Assembly (NCBI GenBank): GCA_948742005.1 | Contig: CAPYQR010000041.1 | Coordinates: 1-11,487, forward strand | Source of the DNA: an uncultured bacterium | GTDB taxonomy: Bacteria > Cyanobacteriota > Vampirovibrionia > Gastranaerophilales > Gastranaerophilaceae | DNA: 11,487 bases | Direction of reading: 5' to 3' | Part shown: positions 1-7,089 of the stretch, in pieces | Layout of the letters: the number at the start of each line of letters is the position of its first letter | Position numbering within the stretch: position 1 is the stretch's first letter | Notes under the pieces: model-generated | Database searches by the model: none | What the model saw: only the letters and a program-made list of their open reading frames with translations | Told to the model about the DNA's origin: nothing | Made by a program: the position numbers and the translations under genes

Positions 1-285
1 TTATCTTTTAATATTTATCAATCAATCTTTGTTTCGGTTTTTTTAGCCGTAATCTCAATGATTTACGGAATTGCGCTTAATTTTGTCAGCGTTGTTCCAA
101 TAATCGGAAAATTAATTGTTTCGCTTGACATTTACATCAACCAAACCCCGATGTATGCTTCGTTTACGCTTTGCGGTTTTGTTTTGACGGTTTTTTTGTC
201 TTATCTTGCAATTCTTTCACTTTTAGGCAAAAAACCTTATGTTCCATATATTTCCAACATAATCGGGTCAAATTTCAGGGGGTAG
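1..285 (+). CDS. C-terminal part of an integral membrane protein (5' truncated by window)
   Basis: The reading frame is open from base 1 to the TAG at 283-285, so this is the last 94 codons of a longer gene; the ATG at 58 is probably internal. Two hydrophobic stretches are visible, roughly residues 9-30 (IFVSVFLAVISMIYG) and 60-82 (FTLCGFVLTVFLSYLAILSL), separated by about 30 more polar residues. The short basic/polar tail ends in NIIGSNFRG. This suggests a two-helix membrane anchor, as in the C-termini of some membrane anti-sigma factors or assembly proteins, but I do not recognise the family. The stop is 1 nt before the TTG start of the FliO-like gene, so the two are almost certainly co-transcribed and a flagellar or regulatory role is possible. 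That role is inferred from position only. Confidence 0.7.
   Translation, partial: LSFNIYQSIFVSVFLAVISMIYGIALNFVSVVPIIGKLIVSLDIYINQTPMYASFTLCGFVLTVFLSYLAILSLLGKKPYVPYISNIIGSNFRG
277..282 (+). promoter_or_regulatory. Shine-Dalgarno AGGGGG that decides the TTG start of the FliO-like gene
   Basis: A purine run lies inside the end of the upstream reading frame, 4 nt before TTG 287. The downstream protein has no other Met codon, so this site supports the TTG start. Confidence 0.5.
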
Positions 286-286
286 C

Positions 287-601
287 TTGGAAAACAATCT
301 TGATACGGTTTTAAAAAATACAACTTACGAGCCGAATTATTTTTCGCTTTTTTTGGGATTATTTCTTGTTATTTTCCTTGTTTACCTGACCGGATATATT
401 TATCAAAAATTAATAAAATTAAATACATCAAAATACGATAACTTTAAAAACAACAAAATTGAAATAATTTCAACAACGCCGCTGGGGCAGAACAAAGCGC
501 TTCACATTATTAAAATCAACGATGAATATTCCCTAATCGGCGCAAGTCAAAACAACATAAGTTTTTTAAAAGATATAAATTTCAAAGAAGAAAAAGATTA
601 A
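287..601 (+). CDS. fliO: FliO-like flagellar biosynthesis protein
   Basis: A 104-aa protein with one N-terminal membrane helix (about residues 19-40, YFSLFLGLFLVIFLVYLTGYI). A cytoplasmic domain follows, with the FliO pattern of about residues 57-96: IEIISTTPLGQNKALHIIKI, then DEYSLIGAS and an I-FLKDI ending. This matches the known FliO signature of a strand, a PLG-(x)-K-L turn, a strand, a LLG/LIG motif and a terminal I-LL element. FliO is a small membrane protein that helps assemble the FliP core of the flagellar type III export gate. Start is TTG 287, with AGGGGG just upstream and a 1-nt gap from the preceding gene. No fliP, fliQ or fliR follows: the next genes are sugar and amino-acid genes, so this is a detached fliO or the end of a flagellar cluster lying upstream. 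Other small single-helix membrane proteins can look similar, so the call is good but not certain. Confidence 0.68.
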   Translation: MENNLDTVLKNTTYEPNYFSLFLGLFLVIFLVYLTGYIYQKLIKLNTSKYDNFKNNKIEIISTTPLGQNKALHIIKINDEYSLIGASQNNISFLKDINFKEEKD

Positions 602-615
602 AACAGAAAGAAAGT

Positions 616-1482
616 ATGAAAAAAAGCGTAAAAATCGGAAATAAAACAATCGGCGATGATTATCCCTGTTTTATAATTGCTGAAATCGGAATTAATCACA
701 ACGGTTCAATCAATATTGCAAAAAAATTAATTAAAATGGCACATGATAACGGATGTGATGCTGTTAAATTTCAAAAAAGAACGGTTGAGCTTGTTTATAG
801 CGAAGAAGAACTTAAAAAAGAGCGCGAAAGCATTTTCGGTACAACAAACGGCGACCTTAAAAGAGGTTTGGAATTTTCTTTTGAAGATTACAAAGAAATT
901 GACAAATATTGTAAAGAGCTTGGAATTTTGTGGTTTGCATCTTGCTGGGATGTTAAAAGTGTTGATTTTATTGAACAATTTGATGTCTGTGCGCACAAAA
1001 TAGCTTCTGCTTGCCTTACCGATATCGAGCTTCTAAAAAAAGTTAAAGCAACAAACAAACCCGTTTTGATTTCAACAGGAATGTCAAGCGAAGAAGAAAT
1101 TGAAAAAGCAGTTGAAATATTAGGTGAAGATAATCTTATCATTTATCATTGCACATCAACATATCCAACCTCCAACAAAGAAATAAATCTTAACTACATT
1201 CAAAAATTAAAAGAAAAATTCTCCTGCCCGATTGGTTTTTCAGGTCATGAAAGAGGAATCATGCCCTCGACTGTTGCAGCGGCACTTGGAGCATGCAGCA
1301 TTGAAAGACATATTACACTCGACAGAACAATGTGGGGAACAGACCAATCAGCAAGCCTTGAAGCACAAGGGCTGGCAAAGCTTGTACGCGATATTCGCGA
1401 AATAAAAGATGTCCTTGGCAGCGGAGTTAAAAAAGTCTACGATTCCGAACTTCCAATTAAAAAGAAGCTTAGAAAATATTAA
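616..1482 (+). CDS. NeuB/SpsE-family nonulosonic acid (sialic acid-like) synthase lacking a SAF domain
   Basis: A 288-aa TIM-barrel synthase of the NeuB family, whose members condense phosphoenolpyruvate with a hexosamine-type sugar, or its 6-phosphate, to make a nine-carbon sugar acid. Diagnostic motifs are IAEIGINHNG (residues 21-30), DAVKFQKR (48-55), FASCWD (107-112), KIAS (128-131), LISTGMS (151-157), HCTSTYP (178-184), GFSGHERG (207-214) and ERHITLDR (230-237). His211 and His232 occupy the positions expected of the metal ligands. Classical NeuB is about 345 aa with a C-terminal antifreeze-like SAF domain; this protein stops after the barrel. The usual PDH motif before SLEP is TDQ here, in WGTDQSASLEA (240-250). 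The gene is 20 nt upstream of a KdsC-type phosphatase, which fits a route through a phosphorylated product. It lies 14 nt after fliO with a weak purine-rich site before ATG 616. The exact substrate (ManNAc-6-P, mannose-6-P or another sugar) cannot be read from sequence. Confidence 0.85.
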   Translation: MKKSVKIGNKTIGDDYPCFIIAEIGINHNGSINIAKKLIKMAHDNGCDAVKFQKRTVELVYSEEELKKERESIFGTTNGDLKRGLEFSFEDYKEIDKYCKELGILWFASCWDVKSVDFIEQFDVCAHKIASACLTDIELLKKVKATNKPVLISTGMSSEEEIEKAVEILGEDNLIIYHCTSTYPTSNKEINLNYIQKLKEKFSCPIGFSGHERGIMPSTVAAALGACSIERHITLDRTMWGTDQSASLEAQGLAKLVRDIREIKDVLGSGVKKVYDSELPIKKKLRKY

Positions 1483-1490
1483 AACTAAAA

Positions 1491-1497
1491 AGGAGAG
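1491..1497 (+). promoter_or_regulatory. Shine-Dalgarno AGGAGAG before a TTG start
   Basis: AGGAG ends 7 nt before TTG 1503, an ideal spacing. The next in-frame ATG (1533) lies beside the HAD nucleophile motif with no comparable site, so the TTG is preferred. Confidence 0.7.
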
Positions 1498-1502
1498 AAA
1501 AT

Positions 1503-1994
1503 TTGACTCTTAAATTATCTAAAGAAATAAAAATGATTATAAGCGACTTTGACGGTGTTTTTACTGATGGGTCTGTTTACATTTCAGAAAAAAACGAAGT
1601 CCAAAAAAGACTTAACTTCAAAGATATAATGGGCGTTTCTATTCTTGTTAAAAATAATTTTAAATTCGGCATTATTTCAGGCGAAGAAAGTAATATTTTA
1701 AATTATTTCAAAGATAAATTTAATATTGAAGATATCCATGGCGGAATAAGGCAAAAAGGTATTGTTTTAGAACAAATAATGGAAAAATATAATTTTAAAA
1801 GCAGTGAAATTTTATATATCGGAGATGATATCAATGACATTTCCGCAATGGAACTTGTAAAATATCCGATTGCACCCAAAAATGTTAACCCAATTTTGCC
1901 AATTAAGGTTAAAAATCTTCAAATAACACAAAACTATGGCGGCTGCGGCGCAATTCGGGAAATTGCAGATGCATTAATTGATTTAATTAATTAA
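1503..1994 (+). CDS. KdsC-type HAD phosphatase, probable ulosonic acid phosphate phosphatase
   Basis: A 163-aa HAD-superfamily phosphatase of the small cap-less (C0) type to which KdsC (KDO-8-phosphate phosphatase) belongs; known relatives include KDN-9-phosphate phosphatase. Motif I is DFDGVFTDG (residues 15-23), with Asp15 as nucleophile and Asp17 as acid/base. Motif II is ISGEES with Ser59, motif III is probably Lys85 in GIRQKG, and motif IV is GDDIND (107-112). The C-terminal NYGGCGAIREI (144-154) matches the GG-GA-RE tail that closes the active site of the neighbouring subunit in KdsC-like tetramers. Length is typical of the family. It immediately follows the NeuB-family synthase, so I infer that it dephosphorylates that enzyme's product. 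KdsC function in lipid A-core synthesis is possible, but there is no kdsA, kdsB or kdsD in the window. Start is TTG 1503. Confidence 0.85.
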   Translation: MTLKLSKEIKMIISDFDGVFTDGSVYISEKNEVQKRLNFKDIMGVSILVKNNFKFGIISGEESNILNYFKDKFNIEDIHGGIRQKGIVLEQIMEKYNFKSSEILYIGDDINDISAMELVKYPIAPKNVNPILPIKVKNLQITQNYGGCGAIREIADALIDLIN

Positions 1995-2013
1995 CAATTT
2001 TTTAAAGGGAAAA

Positions 2014-3738
2014 ATGTTTTCAAAAATATCAAAATATATAAATAATTTAATAACTTCGGTTAACAAATTTAACAATGATATTAACCACTATAAAGACATT
2101 GTAAAAGAACCCGCATTGCCGACTTATGCATATATCAACTGGGGAATGTATTTAATAAACCATGGCGAAAAAGAAGAGGGAATTAAAAAACTCAACCAAA
2201 GCATAATATTAAATTCGCAAAATCCGCAGAGTTATATTAATTTAGGAATTATATATGCTCAAAACAGAAATTTCAAAGAAGCGCTTAAAAACTTTAGAAA
2301 AGCATTAAAAACAGACAAAAACAATGCACGCGCCTGGGGTTATATTGCAGGTGTTTATAGCGAACTGGGGGATGATAACTTATCTAAAAGCGCTTTTGAA
2401 AAATCTTTAAAGCTTGATAAGACAAACCCATACACATATTTAAATTTCGGCATTTTTTATATGAAAACAAAAAAATACAAAAATGCAAAAGATATGTTCA
2501 AAAAAGCATATTTACTTGAGCCGACAAACTCGCAGCCTTTGCTTTTGTGGGGGGTTGTTTTGCTGGAGAAAAACCATAATACCTCCGCTTTATCAAAATT
2601 TACAAGAATCTTGACATTTGAACCTTTTAATTCAGAGGCGCTTTATCTTTCCGGCTTGTGCTCAATGAAACTTAAAAAGTATAATGATTGTATTAATTTT
2701 TGCAAAAAAAGCCTTTTGTTTAATCCGAACAAAAACGAAAATGTGCTTTTAATTTCACAAAGTTATCTTGAATTAAAAGATGAAAAAAATTGTCTTTCAA
2801 CCTTAAGCGAAAATGAAGAAAAATACAAAAACGACTGGAAATTTTATAACGCATGGGCGGGAGCATTGCAATCTTTTGAAAAATATGAAGAATCAATTGA
2901 AAAATTTGAAAAAGCGCTTAGTTTAAAAGAAGAAGAATTTTTAATCTATAACGGCTATATTTATTCGCTTTTGAAATTAAATAATAACGAAAAGGCAAAA
3001 GAATTAATAGAAAAAGCAATTAAATTAGAACCCTTAAACGCCTCTCTTCATTTTAATCTGGCAAAAATTTATAAAGACGAAAAAGAGTATAATCTTGCAC
3101 TTGCAGAACTAAAAACAACTCTCGCGCTTGATGCATCAGCCAAAAAAACATACAGAGAAATTGCAAAAATTTACGAAATCCTTGAAGATTATGATAAAGC
3201 AATTAAATATTTAAAATCAGCATGTGAATATGATAAAGATAACGTTGACAATTATTTTAATCTGGCTTTGTTGTATATTGATAAAAAACAAGATGACAAA
3301 AACGCAATAAGAACAATGAGAAGCGCCTTAGAAATTGACAAATCAAGCAGCAATATATTTAGATACGGAGTAATTTTATTAAAAGCAAACGATTTATATC
3401 GCGCTAAAGAAAAATTCGAACTCATAAATAAAGAAGATTCAAACTATCCCCAGGCTCAATTTGCAATTGCAGAATGTCTGCTTAAATTAAACAATCCTAT
3501 GAAATCCTTAGAAACCATTGAAAATTTAGCAAATGACAGCAATGCTTCCGGGGAAGAAATAGAAAACAGCAAAAATTATCTTTTAATTAAACTTTTATGC
3601 TTAAATGAACTTCAAAACAAAGAGAAGCTTCAAGAAAGAAAAGAAACAATATTAGAAATTTGTGATAAAATAAAAACACAATATGGCGATGATGAAATCG
3701 TTAACGAAATTAAAGAGCAATATGAAAAAGAACATTAA
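2014..3738 (+). CDS. Long TPR-repeat protein
   Basis: A 574-aa protein made almost entirely of tetratricopeptide repeats. After an N-terminal 36-residue segment without repeats, 34-residue units run from about residue 37 to about 500. Clear examples start at 37 (YAYINWGMYLINHG), 71 (PQSYINLGIIYAQN), 105 (ARAWGYIAGVYSEL), 139 (PYTYLNFGIFYMKT), 343 (ASLHFNLAKIYKDE) and 411 (VDNYFNLALLYIDK), each with the consensus small residues and a following A-x-x-x-F/L helix. Degenerate repeats lie around 241-300 and 445-500, and a charged helical tail follows. No signal peptide, membrane helix or catalytic domain is visible, so it is probably a cytoplasmic scaffold or interaction protein. The gap of 19 nt from the phosphatase gene and an AAAGGGA site before ATG 2014 place it in the same operon. 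TPR proteins include glycosylation and secretion partners, but the function here is unknown. Confidence 0.85.
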   Translation: MFSKISKYINNLITSVNKFNNDINHYKDIVKEPALPTYAYINWGMYLINHGEKEEGIKKLNQSIILNSQNPQSYINLGIIYAQNRNFKEALKNFRKALKTDKNNARAWGYIAGVYSELGDDNLSKSAFEKSLKLDKTNPYTYLNFGIFYMKTKKYKNAKDMFKKAYLLEPTNSQPLLLWGVVLLEKNHNTSALSKFTRILTFEPFNSEALYLSGLCSMKLKKYNDCINFCKKSLLFNPNKNENVLLISQSYLELKDEKNCLSTLSENEEKYKNDWKFYNAWAGALQSFEKYEESIEKFEKALSLKEEEFLIYNGYIYSLLKLNNNEKAKELIEKAIKLEPLNASLHFNLAKIYKDEKEYNLALAELKTTLALDASAKKTYREIAKIYEILEDYDKAIKYLKSACEYDKDNVDNYFNLALLYIDKKQDDKNAIRTMRSALEIDKSSSNIFRYGVILLKANDLYRAKEKFELINKEDSNYPQAQFAIAECLLKLNNPMKSLETIENLANDSNASGEEIENSKNYLLIKLLCLNELQNKEKLQERKETILEICDKIKTQYGDDEIVNEIKEQYEKEH

Positions 3739-3750
3739 CAAGAGGTAAAA

Positions 3751-5049
3751 ATGGGATTAATTGTTCAAAAGTTCGGCGGAACGTCAGTTGCAGACAGCGA
3801 AAAAATTAAAAACGTTGCGCGCGCAGTAATTAAAGAAAAATTAAACGGAAACAAAATCGTTGTTGTGGTTTCTGCTATGGGTCATACAACCGACAATTTA
3901 ATCAAACTTTCAAAAGAATTAACCACCCGCACACAACAACGCGAAATGGATATGCTTATGTCGACAGGAGAAATAATCTCAATGTCGCTGCTTGCAATGG
4001 CAATCAATGAAATGGGGCATAAAGCACTTAGCTTAACAGGTCAGCAGGCAGGTATCGAAACAGAAAGCTGTCATATGAGCGCAAGAATTATTAATATTAA
4101 CCCCAAAAGAATAATTGAGTGTCTGGAAGATGACAACATTGTTGTTGTTGCAGGTTTTCAAGGATATTGCGACAACAATTGTAAAAATAATAATGAAAAA
4201 TATCCGCACAAATACGAAATAACAACTCTTGGCAGAGGCGGCTCCGATACAACGGCAGTTGCATTAGCAGGAGCGCTAAAGGCAGATAGATGCGATATTT
4301 ATTCTGATGTCGAAGGGGTTTATACGACAGATCCGAGAATTGTCAAAACAGCACAAAAATTAGATAAAATTTCATACGAAGAAATGCTTGAGCTTGCAAG
4401 AGTTGGGGCAAATGTTCTTCACCCAAGGTCAGTTGAAACGGCAAAATCATACAAAATCCCAATGAGAGTAAGGAGCTCGTTTAAACTTGACGATTTAGGA
4501 ACATTAATCATAGGAGTAGAAGAAATGGAATTTAATAAACCCGTAACAGGTGTAGCAAGCGACTCATCGCAATTAAGAATCGTTATTTGCGATGTTAAAG
4601 ACAAGCCCGGAAACGCTGCAAAATTATTCGATTTATTAGCAAATAAAAACATAAGCGTTGATATGATTATCCAATCCTACGCAAGAAATTCAAACAATAC
4701 AAATGATATTGCATTCACAATTTCAACAGATGATTTTGAAAAATTTAAATCCGCACAAGAAGAAATCAAATCCTTAATTAATGCAACGAACATTCATATC
4801 GATGAAGATATTGCAAAAGTGTCAATTGTCGGCGCAGGAATGATTGACCGCCCCGGAATTGCGGCTAAAATGTTTAACACATTAGCGCAAGAATCGATAA
4901 ACATAAAAATGATTTCAACCAGCGAAATTAAAATCAGTTGTTTAATTGAAAAAAATTCCTCCAAACAAGCAATTGCCGCCCTTGCAAAAGCTTTTAATTT
5001 AGATGGTGCACAGGCTGCAGATGTCAAAGGTGATTTGCCTACATTATAA
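3751..5049 (+). CDS. lysC: Aspartate kinase with two C-terminal ACT domains
   Basis: A 432-aa monofunctional aspartokinase that phosphorylates L-aspartate, the first step toward lysine/diaminopimelate, threonine and methionine. The N-terminal amino-acid kinase domain has KFGGTSV (residues 7-13), VVVVSAMG (37-44), MSTGEIIS (70-77), TLGRGGSDTTAV (159-170) and DIYSDVEGVYTTDPRIV (182-198). The regulatory part starts at VTGVA (265-269) and contains two ACT domains, about 275-340 (with DKPGNAAKLF) and 355-420 (with GMIDRPGIAAKMF and a KISCLIE strand). This architecture implies feedback control by lysine and/or threonine. Between AGFQGY (134-139) and EITTLGRGGSD there is a polar, Asn/Lys-rich loop with two Cys, about a dozen residues longer than usual. 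ATG 3751 follows an AGAGGT site, 12 nt after the TPR gene. No homoserine dehydrogenase fusion is present. Confidence 0.96.
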   Translation: MGLIVQKFGGTSVADSEKIKNVARAVIKEKLNGNKIVVVVSAMGHTTDNLIKLSKELTTRTQQREMDMLMSTGEIISMSLLAMAINEMGHKALSLTGQQAGIETESCHMSARIININPKRIIECLEDDNIVVVAGFQGYCDNNCKNNNEKYPHKYEITTLGRGGSDTTAVALAGALKADRCDIYSDVEGVYTTDPRIVKTAQKLDKISYEEMLELARVGANVLHPRSVETAKSYKIPMRVRSSFKLDDLGTLIIGVEEMEFNKPVTGVASDSSQLRIVICDVKDKPGNAAKLFDLLANKNISVDMIIQSYARNSNNTNDIAFTISTDDFEKFKSAQEEIKSLINATNIHIDEDIAKVSIVGAGMIDRPGIAAKMFNTLAQESINIKMISTSEIKISCLIEKNSSKQAIAALAKAFNLDGAQAADVKGDLPTL

Positions 5050-5057
5050 GGTTTGGT

Positions 5058-6008
5058 ATGCTGAAAACTGCTGAAAAATTTTTAGAAAAATACAACATCA
5101 AAGATAAAACAATTATTATTGGTTTTTCAGCAGGTCCTGACAGCTGTGCACTTGCGCTTTTATTAAATAAATTAAAAGAAAAATATAATCTCAAAATTAT
5201 TCTTGCATATTTTAACCACAACTGGCGCAAAGAAGCAATCAAAGAAGAAGAATTTACAAAAAACTTTGCACAAAAATTCAACAATCTTTTTTATATCAAA
5301 AAAGCAGGCGAAAACGTCAAAAAAAACGAAGAAACAGCAAGAATTTTAAGATATGAATTTTTTGAACAATGCGCATTGGAATTTGATTCTGAATTTGTTT
5401 TTTTAGCACACAATAAAAACGACAACATAGAAACTTTAATTTACAGAATCATAAAAGGAACGTCCTTAAAAGGTCTTTGTGCAATTCCTGAAAAAAGAGG
5501 GGTTTTTTACCGTCCTTTATTAGAGATTGAAAAAAAAGAAATTCTTGAATTTTTGAAAGAAAATAAACAAAATTTTATGATTGATTCTTCTAATAATGAC
5601 ATAAAATATAGAAGAAATTTAATAAGATGTAAAATTCTTCCGATTTTTGAAAAAATAAATCCAAACTACGTTAATAATATTAATAATTTGATTAAAAATT
5701 CAATAAATGCAAGAAAAATTGTTGATTCTAAAATAACAGAAACTCAAAAAGAAATCATCAAAGATAAAATTATTAATAAAAGCCGTTTTGTCAGCCTCGG
5801 CATTGAGTTCAGGCTTGAAATTTTGAATAATTTTTTAGGGGAATATTTAAAATATCGTGATTATAAAAATTTGAAAAAATTTGATGATTTTATTTTAAAA
5901 AACAATGAACTAAACAAAGGTTCAAAAACTTCAATTAATTCAAACTTGTTTTTATGCATTAAAAAAGATAAAATTTTTATTGAAAAAATTGATATCGAAA
6001 GGAAATAA
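5058..6008 (+). CDS. tilS: tRNA(Ile)-lysidine synthase
   Basis: A 316-aa PP-loop ATPase that converts C34 of the CAU-anticodon tRNA-Ile to lysidine so that it reads AUA, a codon that matters in an A+T-rich genome. Motifs are the P-loop SAGPDS (residues 24-29, where most relatives have SGGxDS), YFNHNWRKEA (51-60), EETARILRYEFF (91-102), LAHNKNDNIETLIYR (116-130), GTSLKGL (134-140), YRPLLE (151-156) and DSSN (176-179) followed by YRRNLIR. The C-terminal region (about 200-316) is Asn/Lys-rich and poorly conserved, with only a short TilS C-domain-like part. The gene starts at ATG 5058, 8 nt after lysC. Its stop codon overlaps the hpt start (TAATG at 6006-6010), and a tilS-hpt neighbourhood is common in bacteria. 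It is essential in most bacteria that lack another AUA-decoding tRNA. Confidence 0.94.
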   Translation: MLKTAEKFLEKYNIKDKTIIIGFSAGPDSCALALLLNKLKEKYNLKIILAYFNHNWRKEAIKEEEFTKNFAQKFNNLFYIKKAGENVKKNEETARILRYEFFEQCALEFDSEFVFLAHNKNDNIETLIYRIIKGTSLKGLCAIPEKRGVFYRPLLEIEKKEILEFLKENKQNFMIDSSNNDIKYRRNLIRCKILPIFEKINPNYVNNINNLIKNSINARKIVDSKITETQKEIIKDKIINKSRFVSLGIEFRLEILNNFLGEYLKYRDYKNLKKFDDFILKNNELNKGSKTSINSNLFLCIKKDKIFIEKIDIERK

Positions 6009-6547
6009 TGAAAAATATTAATGATTTAAAAGTTTTAATAACAAATGATGAAATTACACAAAAAATCAAACTTGAAGCAGAAAAAATCAATAATTATTAT
6101 GAAAAAAACCACAAAAACGAAACTCTTGTTTTAATTTGCATTTTAAAAGGGGCTGTGATGTTTTTTTCAGAACTTGTAAAATATCTTAAAATGCCGCTGC
6201 AGATGGAATTCATCAGCCTTTCAAGCTACGGAAACAGTCAAAAATCAACAGGCGAAGTAAAATCAATCAATCTGACACTGCCTGATTTAGAAAATAAAAT
6301 TGTATTAATTGTGGAAGATATAATTGATACAGGCTTAACTCTTGATTTTTTAACAAAATACATAAAAACCAACTGCAAAGTAAGGGACGTAAAACTTGCT
6401 TCGCTTTTTAACAAAAAATGCGCAAGAAAATATGCAATAAATCCTGATTTTTATTGTTTTGATATTGATGATAAATTTATAATCGGCTTTGGACTTGATT
6501 ATTGCGGATTATATCGAAATTTAAATTACATTGGATATTTTGAATAA
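6008..6547 (+). CDS. hpt: Hypoxanthine (guanine) phosphoribosyltransferase
   Basis: A 179-aa purine-salvage enzyme that transfers phosphoribose from PRPP to hypoxanthine, and usually guanine, giving IMP or GMP. Visible motifs are ILKGAVMFFSEL (residues 45-56), the flexible-loop SSYGN (72-76), the PRPP-binding LIVEDIIDTGLTL (100-112, with Asp107 as the probable catalytic base) and the C-terminal base-binding/closing segment FIIGFGLDYCGLYRNLNYIG (157-176). Length is normal. Its ATG overlaps the tilS stop codon by 1 nt, so translation is probably coupled. It is the last gene of the + strand operon and ends 8 nt from the end of spmB on the other strand. The ftsH gene that often follows tilS-hpt is absent. 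Confidence 0.95.
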   Translation: MKNINDLKVLITNDEITQKIKLEAEKINNYYEKNHKNETLVLICILKGAVMFFSELVKYLKMPLQMEFISLSSYGNSQKSTGEVKSINLTLPDLENKIVLIVEDIIDTGLTLDFLTKYIKTNCKVRDVKLASLFNKKCARKYAINPDFYCFDIDDKFIIGFGLDYCGLYRNLNYIGYFE

Positions 6548-6555
6548 TTTCAAAA

Positions 6556-7089
6556 TTATAAAAAGAAAACAGAACAAATCCACACAGCAGCAACAAGCCC
6601 TGTTAAATCTGCCATAATTCCCGCTAAAAGCGCGTAGCGAAATTTCTTAATCCCGACTGCACCAAAATAAACACTTGCAACATAAAAAGTTGTTTCAGAA
6701 CTCCCTGTAATCACGCTTGCAAGCTTTACTGCGTATGAATCCACACCGCAATTGTTAATAATATCTCCCAAAACACCCAATGTAGCACTTCCCGACAAAG
6801 AACGTGTTATCATAATCATCAAAGTATCGATTGGAATTTTAAAAAAATCTAATAACGGTTTTAAAAGACCACCCAAAAATTCTACAGCGCCCGAAGCTCG
6901 AAACATAGCACTTACTACCATTATTGCAATTAAATAAGGAATTATTTTAACTGCAATTGAAAACCCACCGCGAGCACCCTCGACAAAGCTTTCATATGCC
7001 GGAGTTTTCTTGTAAAGCGCATGACATAAAATTATTGTAATTATTAAAGGTAGAATATATAAAGAAAGAGAATTTAAAATTTTAACCAT
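6556..7089 (-). CDS. spmB: Spore maturation protein B-like nucleoside-recognition membrane protein
   Basis: A 177-aa integral membrane protein of the SpmB / nucleoside-recognition (Gate domain) family. It has hydrophobic helices at about residues 8-24, 44-63, 87-95, 120-146 and 152-176. Family motifs visible are FVEGARGGF (35-43), IIPYLIAIMV (49-58), RSLSGSATLGVLGDII (96-111) and GSSETTFYVASVYFGAVGI (129-147). In Bacillus, SpmA and SpmB are needed for spore-core dehydration, but the pair is also widespread in non-sporulating bacteria, where its substrate is unsettled. The gene overlaps the end of spmA by 8 nt (ATGGTTAA) and has a good AAGGA site. It is the last gene of the - strand operon, convergent with hpt. 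Confidence 0.9.
   Translation of the reverse strand: MVKILNSLSLYILPLIITIILCHALYKKTPAYESFVEGARGGFSIAVKIIPYLIAIMVVSAMFRASGAVEFLGGLLKPLLDFFKIPIDTLMIMITRSLSGSATLGVLGDIINNCGVDSYAVKLASVITGSSETTFYVASVYFGAVGIKKFRYALLAGIMADLTGLVAAVWICSVFFL

Noticed and set aside
58..60. ATG as the start of the first membrane protein
   Set aside because: The frame stays open to base 1 with hydrophobic sequence continuous with the rest, so the gene most likely begins before the window.
727..1142. Open frames on both strands inside the NeuB-family gene
   Set aside because: They have no ribosome site, show low-complexity translations and overlap a clearly conserved enzyme, so they are shadows of the real gene.
4419..5284. 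Three antisense frames of about 77-81 codons over lysC and the tilS start
   Set aside because: They mirror the codon pattern of well-conserved enzymes and have no recognisable domain or start signal.
6544..6559. AT-only hairpin (ATAATT and AATTAT around TCAA) between the convergent hpt and spmB stop codons, a possible bidirectional terminator
   Set aside because: The stem is only 6 bp, all A/T, and has no clear T-tract on either strand, so it is expected by chance in this composition.
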